Translations under genes and position numbers: made by a program
From: Candidatus Babeliales bacterium
GTDB lineage: Bacteria; Babelota; Babeliae; Babelales; UASB340
Assembly: GCA_023133515.1 (NCBI GenBank)
Contig: JAGLWI010000006.1
Span: 1-64,000, forward strand
DNA: 64,000 nucleotides
Reading direction: 5' to 3'
Shown: piece by piece, positions 38,767 through 48,354 of the stretch
How the letters are laid out: the number at the start of each line of letters is the position of its first letter
Numbering within the stretch: the stretch's first letter is position 1
Notes under the pieces: model-generated
Seen by the model: the letters and a program-made list of their open reading frames with translations, nothing else
What the model was told of the DNA's origin: nothing
Database searches by the model: none

Positions 38767-39858
38767 TTAGCTTTCCAATAAAACTACATTTTCCTTTTGA
38801 AAGTACAAATTTACCTCATCCTCATAATCTATTACTTCTTGAGGAAAATGTTCTTCATTTTGTTCAAAAACTGTAAGTCTTTTTCCATTCTTTAACAAAA
38901 CTCTATATTGCGTAGAACGTCCATAATAAATAATATCAATTACTTTTCCTATCAAGCGATTAGAAAATCCTTCAATCTCTTTTTTACTGATATATATTTT
39001 TTCAGGACGAATGCTAATAAATAACTTACATCCATTAGACATCCAACTTTTTATAGAAGGAACAAAAACATAAAAAGAACCTAATCCTTCTACCTTAACC
39101 TCCCATACATTATCTTTTATTTGTAACACCCCATCAATAATATTTGTATTTCCAACAAAATTGGCAACAAAAATAGAAGCCGGGAATTCGTATATCTGTT
39201 TTGGAACCCCAATCTGTTCTATATTTCCATCTGAACTCATTATAGCCATCTGATCAGCAACTGTAAGTGCCTCAAATTGATCATGTGTTACATATAAAAA
39301 TGTGGTTTTCAATTTATCGTGAAGATCAATAAGTTCAATTAAAACCTGCTCTTTTAATTTTGGATCAAGAGCGGCCAATGGCTCGTCTAACAACAAAACT
39401 TCTGGTTCATTTATAATAGCTCTTGCAAGAGCAACCCTTTGTTTTTGTCCACCAGACAAGCTTCTTATATATTTTGACTCAAAACCTAAAAGTCGTACAG
39501 TTTTTAAAACATCACCAACTTTATTTTTTATTACAGACTCTTTCTCTCTTTTAATTCGAAGACTATATGCCACATTTTCATAAACTGATAGATGAGGAAA
39601 TAAAGCATACTCCTGAAAAACTGTATTAATACGTCTTTTATAGATAGGCAAATTAGTAATTTCTTTATCACCAAGATATATTTTGCCAGAATCAACATTT
39701 TCTAAACCAGCGATAAGACGTAATAATGTTGTTTTTCCACATCCACTTGGACCGAGCAAAGCAAAAAACTGGCCAGATGGAATATTAAGATTCAAATTTT
39801 TTAAAATAATCTCCCCATCAAAAGATTTAGAAACATTATCAAATCTAATTTGCCTCAT
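38767..39858 (-). CDS. potA: Spermidine/putrescine ABC transporter ATP-binding protein
   Basis: GPSGCGKTTLLRLIAG; LSGGQKQRVALARAI; LLLDEPLAALDPKLKEQ; C-terminal TOBE-like region. Confidence 0.94.
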   Translation of the reverse strand: MRQIRFDNVSKSFDGEIILKNLNLNIPSGQFFALLGPSGCGKTTLLRLIAGLENVDSGKIYLGDKEITNLPIYKRRINTVFQEYALFPHLSVYENVAYSLRIKREKESVIKNKVGDVLKTVRLLGFESKYIRSLSGGQKQRVALARAIINEPEVLLLDEPLAALDPKLKEQVLIELIDLHDKLKTTFLYVTHDQFEALTVADQMAIMSSDGNIEQIGVPKQIYEFPASIFVANFVGNTNIIDGVLQIKDNVWEVKVEGLGSFYVFVPSIKSWMSNGCKLFISIRPEKIYISKKEIEGFSNRLIGKVIDIIYYGRSTQYRVLLKNGKRLTVFEQNEEHFPQEVIDYEDEVNLYFQKENVVLLES

Positions 39859-40029
39859 TTATTTTTCCTCTGTATCATTGATATCAAAATATGAAAGGAA
39901 ACTTATAATAACCATTGCAAATGCTACAGAAAAAATTGCAATAGGAAGATGACATATCATCTCCTGATAAATTGTTTCATGTTTTTCAAGAACATTTTTT
40001 TTAGAAGAATGTTTAGAATTATAAACCAT
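39859..40029 (-). CDS. Small single-TM protein upstream of potA (56 aa, not in ORF track)
   Basis: Reverse-strand translation MVYNSKHSSKKNVLEKHETIYQEMICHLPIAIFSVAFAMVIISFLSYFDINDTEEK*; stop directly abuts the potA ATG; AAAGG upstream of the start. Confidence 0.55.
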   Translation of the reverse strand: MVYNSKHSSKKNVLEKHETIYQEMICHLPIAIFSVAFAMVIISFLSYFDINDTEEK

Positions 40030-40214
40030 CCTGCCAAATCCTTTTTTAAGAGATAAAACAACTATAAACTATCCTACCAACAAATTTTACCTCCCTATTA
40101 TTAAATCTTGTAGAAAAATAAAAAAAGAGGCCTTTTGAATTAAATAACCCTCTCCAAAAAAGACTATTGTCATTTATTATAATAAAGAAGATTTAATTAG
40201 TAAAACGGTATTTT

Positions 40215-43181
40215 TTAAAAAGCTTCCCCTAGAGTCAAATACCAGGCATATGAACTATCGTCTTTTAATCTACGCCTCCATTTCCAACCTATATCAAATC
40301 TCAAAGGACCTAGAGGCGTTTTATATCTAAAACCAAATCCTGTCGCAGGATACAATTTACCTTTAAACCCACCAAATCCAGTTTGACTCAAAACTCCTAC
40401 ATCTTGAAAAATAACTCCTCGAAAAGATTTGTATATTGGAAAACGAATTTCAATATTCCCGTTAATCATACCGCTACCACCTTGAATGGTATAAATCTTC
40501 TCAATCGTTCCATCATCCCTTATAATCTCATCTACGCCTAAAGGAGGAAGAGAATCTTTCTCATAACCTCTTACAGAATACGGACCTCCCAAATAAAAAC
40601 GTTCTACAGGCTGAATTTGATCAAAACTCGATCTGAAAATATGCCCAAATCTAATTCTTGCACAACCTATAACATTTTTAAATATCGGATAAAAAACAGA
40701 TTGCTCAAACATCAATTTACAAATAACGGAACTAATTCTTTCGGGAATCATAAATTTTAATGAAAAAAAATTAACGCTTCCTTTTGTAACATCTAATCTA
40801 TTATCCAATTTATCAATAATGATGCTAGGTTCTATAAATAAAAAAGGTATTGTTTTTCCAACAATAGATTGGTCAATTTTTAAGTCTCCTCTTACCCTAC
40901 TAGTCTTTAGCCATTCATTACCAAGGCTTAATCCCCAAAAATAACCCTGCTTATATTCATTATTTAAACCAAACAAAAAACCATTCTGAACTGCTTCATA
41001 CGCAGAACCACTTCTAAGTATCTCAACTGGATGAACATATTTATTTGTATATACTCTAATTTTTCCAATCAAAGAAGAATTTTTTAATGATATTGAAAAA
41101 GGATCTGGAATACGATAATCAAGATTAATTTTTCTTTCAAAACGAGTAAAATCTGCATTAAACATCAATTTGTCTGCACTGTTAGTAGGATTTTTTATTA
41201 TAAGAGAGGTTCCTAATTTATAAGTTGAAGCACGTTCAAATAAAAAATTCTTGCTAGTTAAAAAATATCCAACCCTTATTCTCGCATGCAACGGATCATC
41301 ATCAATTAAATTCAAAATAACAGGTTGTTCTATATTTTTTTTATCTTTCAACAATTTATAAGGATGAATCTGAATGTGCTTAAAAACATCCAGCTTTTTA
41401 AGATTTTTTCTGGATGACTCAATTTTATTTCTATTCCAAATATCACCTTGCCTAAAATTTAATTGTTTTAAAATTCTTGAAAAAGGAACTGTTGTGTCTC
41501 CGTGAACAAAAACCTTTCCAAATTTTACCTGTGAACCTATCTTTACCTTCCAATTAACAAATACAAGCTGGCCACAACAATTTTTTTTTCCTTCATCATA
41601 ATTATCGCTTTTGAAAATTGGAGATGTTACAAATTCAGGTTTTATATCTACTTTCCAATATCCTTTTTTATAAAAATAATTTAGCAGAAAACTCTTCTGT
41701 TCTTGAAACCAATAAAAATTAAATGGAGCTTTAAATTCATCTTTATGTAAATCAAATTTAGAAAAAAAATCTTGAATTTTTGAATCTTTATAACCTTCAA
41801 TACTAATACCTCCACAAAATCTCTTCATCCCTTTTCGAACCAGTAAAATAATTTTACATCTTTTTCCCATATTGCTTTTGATAAATTTTTTGTCCAAAAT
41901 TGAAAAATCCCAAAAGCCATTTTTTAAATAAGACTCCTTCAATCTTTCAATTCCATTATCTAAAAGATTTTCATCAAAAATTCTTGTCTTAAAAAGATCT
42001 TTAAAAAAATCTTCATTCCCAATCATTTGATCGTTAACTTTATCTTTTATAATTATTTGATCAACAATAATCGGCTCACCCTCATTTATCCGAAATAAAA
42101 AAGTGTCTCCATTATCTTTTCTAGCTTTTATTAAAACATTCCAATATCCTTTTTTGTAATACTCATGAACAAGTTGCTCTGCAATAATCTGAGCAGAAAA
42201 AATCCAAGACGGATAATCAATACCCAATAGATCTTTCATGACCTGTTTTTCAGAAAATAATCTGTTACCTTCAAATTTAAGAATACGCCTTTTTCCAAGT
42301 TTTATTATAAAAGTAATCTGAACGGTAAAATTAATTCTATCAACAATACGTTTTACAGATACAAAACATTCTAAAAACCCTCTTTTCCTAAAAAATTTTT
42401 TTATTTTCCCAACCTGTTTTTCAATAAACGGTTTCAAATAATTGAAATCCAATAAATCAAATCCTATTTTTTTTTCCAGCTTATTCTGAAAAATAGAAAA
42501 CTCTTCTTTTAAAATATCTTGATCATCTTCCTTTCTACTCATCAACTTAAATTCAACTTTATTTATATAAAAACCACGTTTCTTTTTTATGTATAATATC
42601 GCAATAATACTTTTATCTATTTTCTTATAAATCAATTCATCTTGTATGTCACAATCAAAATATCCTCTGTGATATAAAAAATCTTTTATATCACCTATCG
42701 ATTTTTCATGAAATACAATATCAAAAATATCTCCTTCCTGTTGTTTATACAACGATGAATATTCATGTTTATCAAACCATATACCTCTTATTATCAATTT
42801 TTTAAATATCCAATTCGCTTTCAATTTAAAATGCAGATTAATTTTTAAATCATCTATTTCAACATCAATCTCAACATTTTTAAATCTTTTTTTATAAGTA
42901 AAATTCTCATAAGCTTTTTCAATACCTTTTAATGTAACATTGCTACCTTCACTCAAATCAGTCAAATATAAAAACTCAATCTTACTAAACGGAACATCAG
43001 ATTCAAAAGTAAGCTTATCCAAATAAAAAGAATCATCTGTCTGGATGTTTTCCATTTCAACCAAATCTGCAAACGAACCACTATATCCTTTGGTTGAAGC
43101 CTTAAAAAATACAAAAAATAATATCAAAATAATTGTATATTTTAAAAAACTTAGCAAAAACAAAATTTCATTATTTTTCAT
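40215..43181 (-). CDS. Omp85/BamA-like outer membrane assembly factor
   Basis: POTRA-like repeats, FYLGGPYSVRGYEKDSLPPLG (L6 RGY), GFGFRYKTPLGPLRFDIGWKW, C-terminal Phe. Confidence 0.9.
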   Translation of the reverse strand: MKNNEILFLLSFLKYTIILILFFVFFKASTKGYSGSFADLVEMENIQTDDSFYLDKLTFESDVPFSKIEFLYLTDLSEGSNVTLKGIEKAYENFTYKKRFKNVEIDVEIDDLKINLHFKLKANWIFKKLIIRGIWFDKHEYSSLYKQQEGDIFDIVFHEKSIGDIKDFLYHRGYFDCDIQDELIYKKIDKSIIAILYIKKKRGFYINKVEFKLMSRKEDDQDILKEEFSIFQNKLEKKIGFDLLDFNYLKPFIEKQVGKIKKFFRKRGFLECFVSVKRIVDRINFTVQITFIIKLGKRRILKFEGNRLFSEKQVMKDLLGIDYPSWIFSAQIIAEQLVHEYYKKGYWNVLIKARKDNGDTFLFRINEGEPIIVDQIIIKDKVNDQMIGNEDFFKDLFKTRIFDENLLDNGIERLKESYLKNGFWDFSILDKKFIKSNMGKRCKIILLVRKGMKRFCGGISIEGYKDSKIQDFFSKFDLHKDEFKAPFNFYWFQEQKSFLLNYFYKKGYWKVDIKPEFVTSPIFKSDNYDEGKKNCCGQLVFVNWKVKIGSQVKFGKVFVHGDTTVPFSRILKQLNFRQGDIWNRNKIESSRKNLKKLDVFKHIQIHPYKLLKDKKNIEQPVILNLIDDDPLHARIRVGYFLTSKNFLFERASTYKLGTSLIIKNPTNSADKLMFNADFTRFERKINLDYRIPDPFSISLKNSSLIGKIRVYTNKYVHPVEILRSGSAYEAVQNGFLFGLNNEYKQGYFWGLSLGNEWLKTSRVRGDLKIDQSIVGKTIPFLFIEPSIIIDKLDNRLDVTKGSVNFFSLKFMIPERISSVICKLMFEQSVFYPIFKNVIGCARIRFGHIFRSSFDQIQPVERFYLGGPYSVRGYEKDSLPPLGVDEIIRDDGTIEKIYTIQGGSGMINGNIEIRFPIYKSFRGVIFQDVGVLSQTGFGGFKGKLYPATGFGFRYKTPLGPLRFDIGWKWRRRLKDDSSYAWYLTLGEAF

Positions 43182-43417
43182 TTTTATTTGTCTATTTAAA
43201 TCAAATCAAAATAATTTTCGTATAAACCGTAAAAGAAAAACCTAAAATTTAGATAATAAGAATACTAAGAGTATAGAGAAATAAAAATTTTTTAATTGGT
43301 TTGAATAAACCTTCACTAGACGAGAATCTACTATACATAAATAAAAACAAAGAAATCAAAACCATCTTTACTACAATGTCTTTATCTTGTATTATTCCTT
43401 ATATAAATAGAAAAAAT

Positions 43418-43492
43418 GGCCCTATCGTCTAACGGTTAGGACATTGCCCTCTCAAGGCAAAAATAGGGGTTCGATTCCCCTTAGGGTCACCA
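43418..43492 (+). tRNA. tRNA-Glu (CTC), CCA encoded
   Basis: ggccctatcgtctaacggttaggacattgccctctcaaggcaaaaataggggttcgattccccttagggtcacca. Confidence 0.93.
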
Positions 43493-43498
43493 AAAAAT

Positions 43499-43789
43499 TT
43501 AATCACCACCAATTATTCGAAAAACTTTACGAAAGTCTCTCTTTTCAGACATCGGTTCCACAATCACTTCACTAACCTTAGATTGTGTAGAACCTTTATA
43601 TAATATATCGATAAAATCATCTAATTTTTCTTTAAGACCACAGGCATAAACCAAAATTCCTCCATCACTCTCATTTTGAATAGTTCCTTCAATATCTATC
43701 TTTTCAGCATTTTTTTGAACAAAACGTCGATAAAATACCCCTTGCACCTTTCCCAAAACTTTTATCCTCACACACCTTTTCATTACCAA
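43499..43789 (-). CDS. acyP: Acylphosphatase
   Basis: RIKVLGKVQGVFYRRFVQKNAEKIDIEGTIQNESDGGI. Confidence 0.92.
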   Translation of the reverse strand: MVMKRCVRIKVLGKVQGVFYRRFVQKNAEKIDIEGTIQNESDGGILVYACGLKEKLDDFIDILYKGSTQSKVSEVIVEPMSEKRDFRKVFRIIGGD

Positions 43790-43879
43790 CTCCTTTTAAT
43801 TTTAAAAATTTTTCAATTTGCTACTTATAGGCGTAAAATTAACAGAAATATGTCTAATTTGTCAAAATAAATTTGATCT

Positions 43880-45073
43880 TTAAAAAAGTTGCTTTCTATA
43901 AAGAGATAAATGTTGTTCAACCATACTTTTGTTATGAAAGTCATACAAATTGTCTGGATAATCACACATTTTCTTAAATAACTCGCCATCTTTCAATATT
44001 AACTTCATCTTTTCTGACAACTTCTCCCAATCCCCAACTTCAACTAAAAATCCATTTTTACCATCAAATATCACTTCAGAAATTCCACAAATGTTATAAC
44101 TAACAACAGGCAATCTACTCAATCTTGCCTCCACAATAGCACATGGAAGCCCCTCCCACAAAGAACTTAAAACAAAAAGGTCCCATTTAGTCAAAAATTT
44201 TGATACATTATCCTGCCAACCTAAAAGCTCTATCTTATTTTGCAAAGAGTTTTTCTCAATCCAATTTTCTATATCTTTTCTTAAAATTCCATCTCCAATT
44301 ATCTGTAAAAAAATATCTTTTTTTAAAACCTTTTCATTTAATCTTTTAAAGGCTTTCAAAAGATCAAAAATATTTTTTTGTGGTTTAAAACAAGAGACTG
44401 TTCCTATTACAAATTTTGGAACTTTAACTGCCCCATAAAATTCATTTTTAATTTTTGATGCAGGAATATAAAACCGATCCCAATCAACTGCAGCACGAAT
44501 CACAGAACTTTTTTTTGAAAATCTTGGTAACAATCTTTTACCAATATTCAAATCATAATAAGATACACAAACATAATGTGTTGTAATAAAACTTGTAAAA
44601 AACTCCATAAAATATATAACCAACCATGTTATTCTATTTTGATACTCATGAAAACCAAAACCATGAACCGTGTGAATTCTTCTTTTAACACCCGCAAAAA
44701 ATGCCGCCCAACGACCCAAAAAACCAGCTTTTGTGCTATGAGTATGAACAATCAAGTTTTGGTATTTTTTTTTCAGAATTCTTATTCTTTTTATCATCAA
44801 AAAAAAAGTTCTAATCTCATTGATTATATTTTTTATTCCAACTTCCCTCTTAAAACTTTTCAAAAGAAAAACTGAATCAATTTTTCTTACTTGTTCTGCC
44901 AAAACTCCCTCTTCACCACAAACAAGTCCACTAAAATTTCCTTTCTTACGCAATCCTTCAATCAATGAGAGGCAAATTTTTTGAGCTCCACCCAGCTCAA
45001 GTTTTGTCAAAATATACAATACATTAACTTTTTTATTATTTATCACTTTATTATCCTTTAAAAACATAAACAT
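43880..45073 (-). CDS. Glycosyltransferase (GT4-like)
   Basis: LGGAQKICLSLIEGLRKKG; IGTVSCFKPQKN; SSLWEGLPCAIVEARLSRLPVVSYNICGISEVI. Confidence 0.9.
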   Translation of the reverse strand: MFMFLKDNKVINNKKVNVLYILTKLELGGAQKICLSLIEGLRKKGNFSGLVCGEEGVLAEQVRKIDSVFLLKSFKREVGIKNIINEIRTFFLMIKRIRILKKKYQNLIVHTHSTKAGFLGRWAAFFAGVKRRIHTVHGFGFHEYQNRITWLVIYFMEFFTSFITTHYVCVSYYDLNIGKRLLPRFSKKSSVIRAAVDWDRFYIPASKIKNEFYGAVKVPKFVIGTVSCFKPQKNIFDLLKAFKRLNEKVLKKDIFLQIIGDGILRKDIENWIEKNSLQNKIELLGWQDNVSKFLTKWDLFVLSSLWEGLPCAIVEARLSRLPVVSYNICGISEVIFDGKNGFLVEVGDWEKLSEKMKLILKDGELFKKMCDYPDNLYDFHNKSMVEQHLSLYRKQLF

Positions 45074-45122
45074 TAAATTAAAAATTATAATAATTCAGAA
45101 AATAACTAGAAACAACAAAAAT

Positions 45123-46082
45123 TTAATAAGTTTTTGTTATTAAAGATAAAGTAATAATAAGAGTGTATATGGCAGCAGATTCTATAAATGCTATAGCTAA
45201 AATATTTGATCTAAATAAAATACCATAATTTTTAGGTTCAATCGCAATCTCATAACAACTTTTGCTACCAACAAAACCAGCAGCTAAAGCCGTTCCAAAT
45301 GCACCAAGAGCAATACACAAAGCTGCTGAAAAAAATCCTATGGATGACCCAATAGGATTTGTAGATGATAAAGGATTATAAATAATTAAAATTGAACTTA
45401 AAAGACAGAATATCAATGGTGTTTCAATTATAGCTTGATTAACCATAGAAAATGTAAAAATTTTACCATATGCTTCTTTATTCAAACCTACTGATCTACA
45501 AGAAGAATGTGCAAAAATAGCCTGTCCACAAGAAGGCCCTATACATCCAATCGCTATGCAAAATGATGCTGCAAAAAGTTTTATTCCTTCAAAAATTGAA
45601 AGTGTCTCAGAAAATTTGCCTCTTATAATTAAACAAATTATAAAAGCAAAAACAACTGGCGCTTCAATTATCGATTGTGAAAGAAGCATTATTGTAACAA
45701 TTTTTTGTGAAAAAAATGGTTGTCTAGCAATAGATTCACAAGAACTTTTTACAGCAAAACTTGAAGCTATACTTATCGCTGAGGCCGAAAACCCTATCGC
45801 TAAAGCTATACCTAATTCTACTAACGCTATAGGCCACGTTATCTCTATTGCAGTCCCAAATAAAGTTAAAAGGGCAATAACGAGAGCAAGAATAACACCA
45901 CTCTCAATAAACGCCAAACCAATTACCATAGTCTTAAATGTCTTATCATTTCCTTCTTTCTGGCGAGCCATTGTTCCAATAGCACTAAAAGCACCAATAC
46001 CTTGACCAATCCCAGTTCCGATAGAACCCAATGCTACGGTAAGACCAATAGAAAAATAATGTAAAAGCTGAGGAGTTAACAT
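45123..46082 (-). CDS. atpE: F-type ATP synthase c subunit, four fused c-type hairpins (319 aa)
   Basis: Four alpha-hairpin repeats; ARQK/ARQP loops in repeats 1 and 2; carboxylates E60, E140, E220, E301; next to atpB. Confidence 0.92.
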   Translation of the reverse strand: MLTPQLLHYFSIGLTVALGSIGTGIGQGIGAFSAIGTMARQKEGNDKTFKTMVIGLAFIESGVILALVIALLTLFGTAIEITWPIALVELGIALAIGFSASAISIASSFAVKSSCESIARQPFFSQKIVTIMLLSQSIIEAPVVFAFIICLIIRGKFSETLSIFEGIKLFAASFCIAIGCIGPSCGQAIFAHSSCRSVGLNKEAYGKIFTFSMVNQAIIETPLIFCLLSSILIIYNPLSSTNPIGSSIGFFSAALCIALGAFGTALAAGFVGSKSCYEIAIEPKNYGILFRSNILAIAFIESAAIYTLIITLSLITKTY

Positions 46083-46100
46083 AAAAAAATCTCCTTTTCT

Positions 46101-46943
46101 TTATTCTTCAACAGTCTCTCCCTCATTTTGTAAAGCAACAGAAAGATAAGTAATAGTTAACATTGTCAAAACAAATGATTGAACAAATCCCTCAAAAATT
46201 CCAAAAAACATCTGAGTACCCGCAATAAAAAATACTGCTACCAAAAATGCTTTTAACGTCCAATCTAAAATTTTATGTTCCTCTAAAGTAATCAATTTTC
46301 TAATTAACCAATAAATTATCAAAAATCCTAAAGAAAAAATTATAAAATATGTTCGATAAATTGATAACGCATTGATTGCTATCAAAAAGATTATCGAACC
46401 ACCTAAAATATTTCCAAAAAGACGAAATGACATAGATGCAATCTTTGCAATTTCACCAATTATATTGAGTGGTAAAAGAATAAAAAAAGGATGTGTAAAC
46501 TCTTTTAAATAAGCTATAATTCCATGCAATTTAATCTTTTGAACCTGAACATAAAAAAAGCTTAACGATCCTAACGCAAAGGCAGTATTCAAGTCTTTTG
46601 TAGTCTCGTCAACATATGGTAACAATCCCACAAGACAACAAAAGAGTGTAAAAAAGAAGATAGTTGATACAAAACAAAAATATTTATACTTAAACTTTCC
46701 TCCAAAAGATTCTTTGCAAAGATTATCAAAAAAAGAAACTGCCTTTTCAAATATAAGAGCAACTGGATTCAAGCCTTTTCTTAAAAAAAAACGACCAATT
46801 AATATCAAAGCAAACATTATTACCATAGCAATCCAAGTATCTTTTAGAGTATCAATATGTACTCCCCAAAAATCACCTGTCAAACCAAAAACTTCAAAAG
46901 GTTTTATAAGTTTTTCTTCAAATACTGCGATCTTCATAATCAT
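46101..46943 (-). CDS. atpB: F-type ATP synthase a subunit
   Basis: MSFRLFGNILGGSIIFLI (essential Arg), PFFILLPLNIIGEIAK, C-terminal TM hairpin. Confidence 0.93.
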   Translation of the reverse strand: MIMKIAVFEEKLIKPFEVFGLTGDFWGVHIDTLKDTWIAMVIMFALILIGRFFLRKGLNPVALIFEKAVSFFDNLCKESFGGKFKYKYFCFVSTIFFFTLFCCLVGLLPYVDETTKDLNTAFALGSLSFFYVQVQKIKLHGIIAYLKEFTHPFFILLPLNIIGEIAKIASMSFRLFGNILGGSIIFLIAINALSIYRTYFIIFSLGFLIIYWLIRKLITLEEHKILDWTLKAFLVAVFFIAGTQMFFGIFEGFVQSFVLTMLTITYLSVALQNEGETVEE

Positions 46944-47268
46944 GCCTTATCTTTATTGGTTTTTGTACTAAAATAACATAACCCCAAAATGCTAACATAA
47001 ACATTATTAGTACGACAATTATATTAAAATGTAGTAAAAAAACAGAAAACAAAAAAGAAAGAATCAAAAAAACATTACCAAATACTAAAAACAAAATAAA
47101 GAAAAAAAGTCTTTTTCGATTAAACTTTTTTAAAATTTTTTTATCTTGCAAACCAACCTGTTTTTTCCTAAACCAATACATCCGTTTTAATTTTTCTACA
47201 AAAAAATAACCGTATATAAGCCCAATAATCAAACCAAAGATTATCGATTCTAATAAATTTATTATCAT
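46918..47268 (-). CDS. Small four-TM-like protein at the AtpI position
   Basis: 116 aa, hydrophobic, overlaps the atpB start by 26 nt; AtpI role inferred from position only. Confidence 0.5.
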   Translation of the reverse strand: MIINLLESIIFGLIIGLIYGYFFVEKLKRMYWFRKKQVGLQDKKILKKFNRKRLFFFILFLVFGNVFLILSFLFSVFLLHFNIIVVLIMFMLAFWGYVILVQKPIKIRHDYEDRSI

Positions 47269-47545
47269 TAAACTTAATCAATTTATATAAAAACACTTTC
47301 AAATTATTTGAATTTTAATGTTATCACTATAATCAATGTTATCAAAAAATGATAAAAAACCTACAATATTGGCAACAAAACCATTCAAAAACTTGTTTTT
47401 CAAAAAAATAAAAATTTTTATATCATAATTTTAAAAAACTATTGATTTTCTATTTGGAATAAAGATATGCTTATTATTAGAAAAATTGAAAAATTTTTAA
47501 AAGTAAAAAATTTCTATTAAGGTCAGTTTTAAAAAAAGGAGAAAA

Positions 47546-47977
47546 ATGAAAAAGTTTATGTCTCTCTTATCTTTATTAATATTTAGTATTTTTTTATGTT
47601 CAGCAACCAAATTAACTGTTAAAAAAAGTAGATCATTGCCAAAAAATCAAATTGTAGAAATAGAAGTGGTAATAAATGGAAAAATAGTTACTAGCGAAAA
47701 AGACATTCCATATCTAATGAGAATGTTTAAACCTGGAATGTTTCAATTGATAACAAAAGATAATCCTTTTACAATAAAACTCAAAGATTCAAAAAGTAAT
47801 ACAGCAAAAATAATCGTCAGAACATTAATTCTCACAAAAAAAGGACCCAAAACTCAAACAAAAACGGTAGAACTTAAAAACATAAAAAAAAATGTGATAG
47901 TTACAGTTAACAAAAATAAAAAAGACAATATAAAACTAACAGTATCAGGAAAATGTAACGTAAAATTTGTAAAATGA
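47546..47977 (+). CDS. Small secreted beta-rich hypothetical protein
   Basis: RBS aaaaaaaggag, signal peptide ending at LCSA. Confidence 0.6.
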   Translation: MKKFMSLLSLLIFSIFLCSATKLTVKKSRSLPKNQIVEIEVVINGKIVTSEKDIPYLMRMFKPGMFQLITKDNPFTIKLKDSKSNTAKIIVRTLILTKKGPKTQTKTVELKNIKKNVIVTVNKNKKDNIKLTVSGKCNVKFVK

Positions 47978-48348
47978 AAAAAATAATTTTAATAACATTT
48001 TTAATATTAATTCCTATGTTGACTCTGATAAAAAAGGCTAATTGTGATAAGTCTTCTGCTAAAGCAACATTAAAAATAAAAATAAACAAAAATGAATATA
48101 AAAAAAAGAATTTTATTTTTAAAATCAGTGTTGGATCTTATAAAACAACTTTGAAATCTTCATCCAAGCCATACTTTAAAATAATATATAATGTTAAAAA
48201 TAAAGCTTCTGTAAAAATAGAAATATGTGATGAACATGGTAAAACTATAAAAACAAAGTCCATAAAGTTTAATATCTGGTATCCAGAAATCACTATACGT
48301 TACAAAGGTAACACAAAGTTCTTAATCATAACATCAGGGGAATGGTAA
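47974..48348 (+). CDS. Small secreted beta-rich hypothetical protein
   Basis: ATGA overlap with the previous gene; signal-peptide-like N-terminus. Confidence 0.6.
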   Translation: MKKIILITFLILIPMLTLIKKANCDKSSAKATLKIKINKNEYKKKNFIFKISVGSYKTTLKSSSKPYFKIIYNVKNKASVKIEICDEHGKTIKTKSIKFNIWYPEITIRYKGNTKFLIITSGEW

Positions 48349-48354
48349 ATTTAT

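Noticed and set aside
45556-46005. 149-aa + strand ORF
   Set aside because: Antisense to the well-supported fused c subunit.
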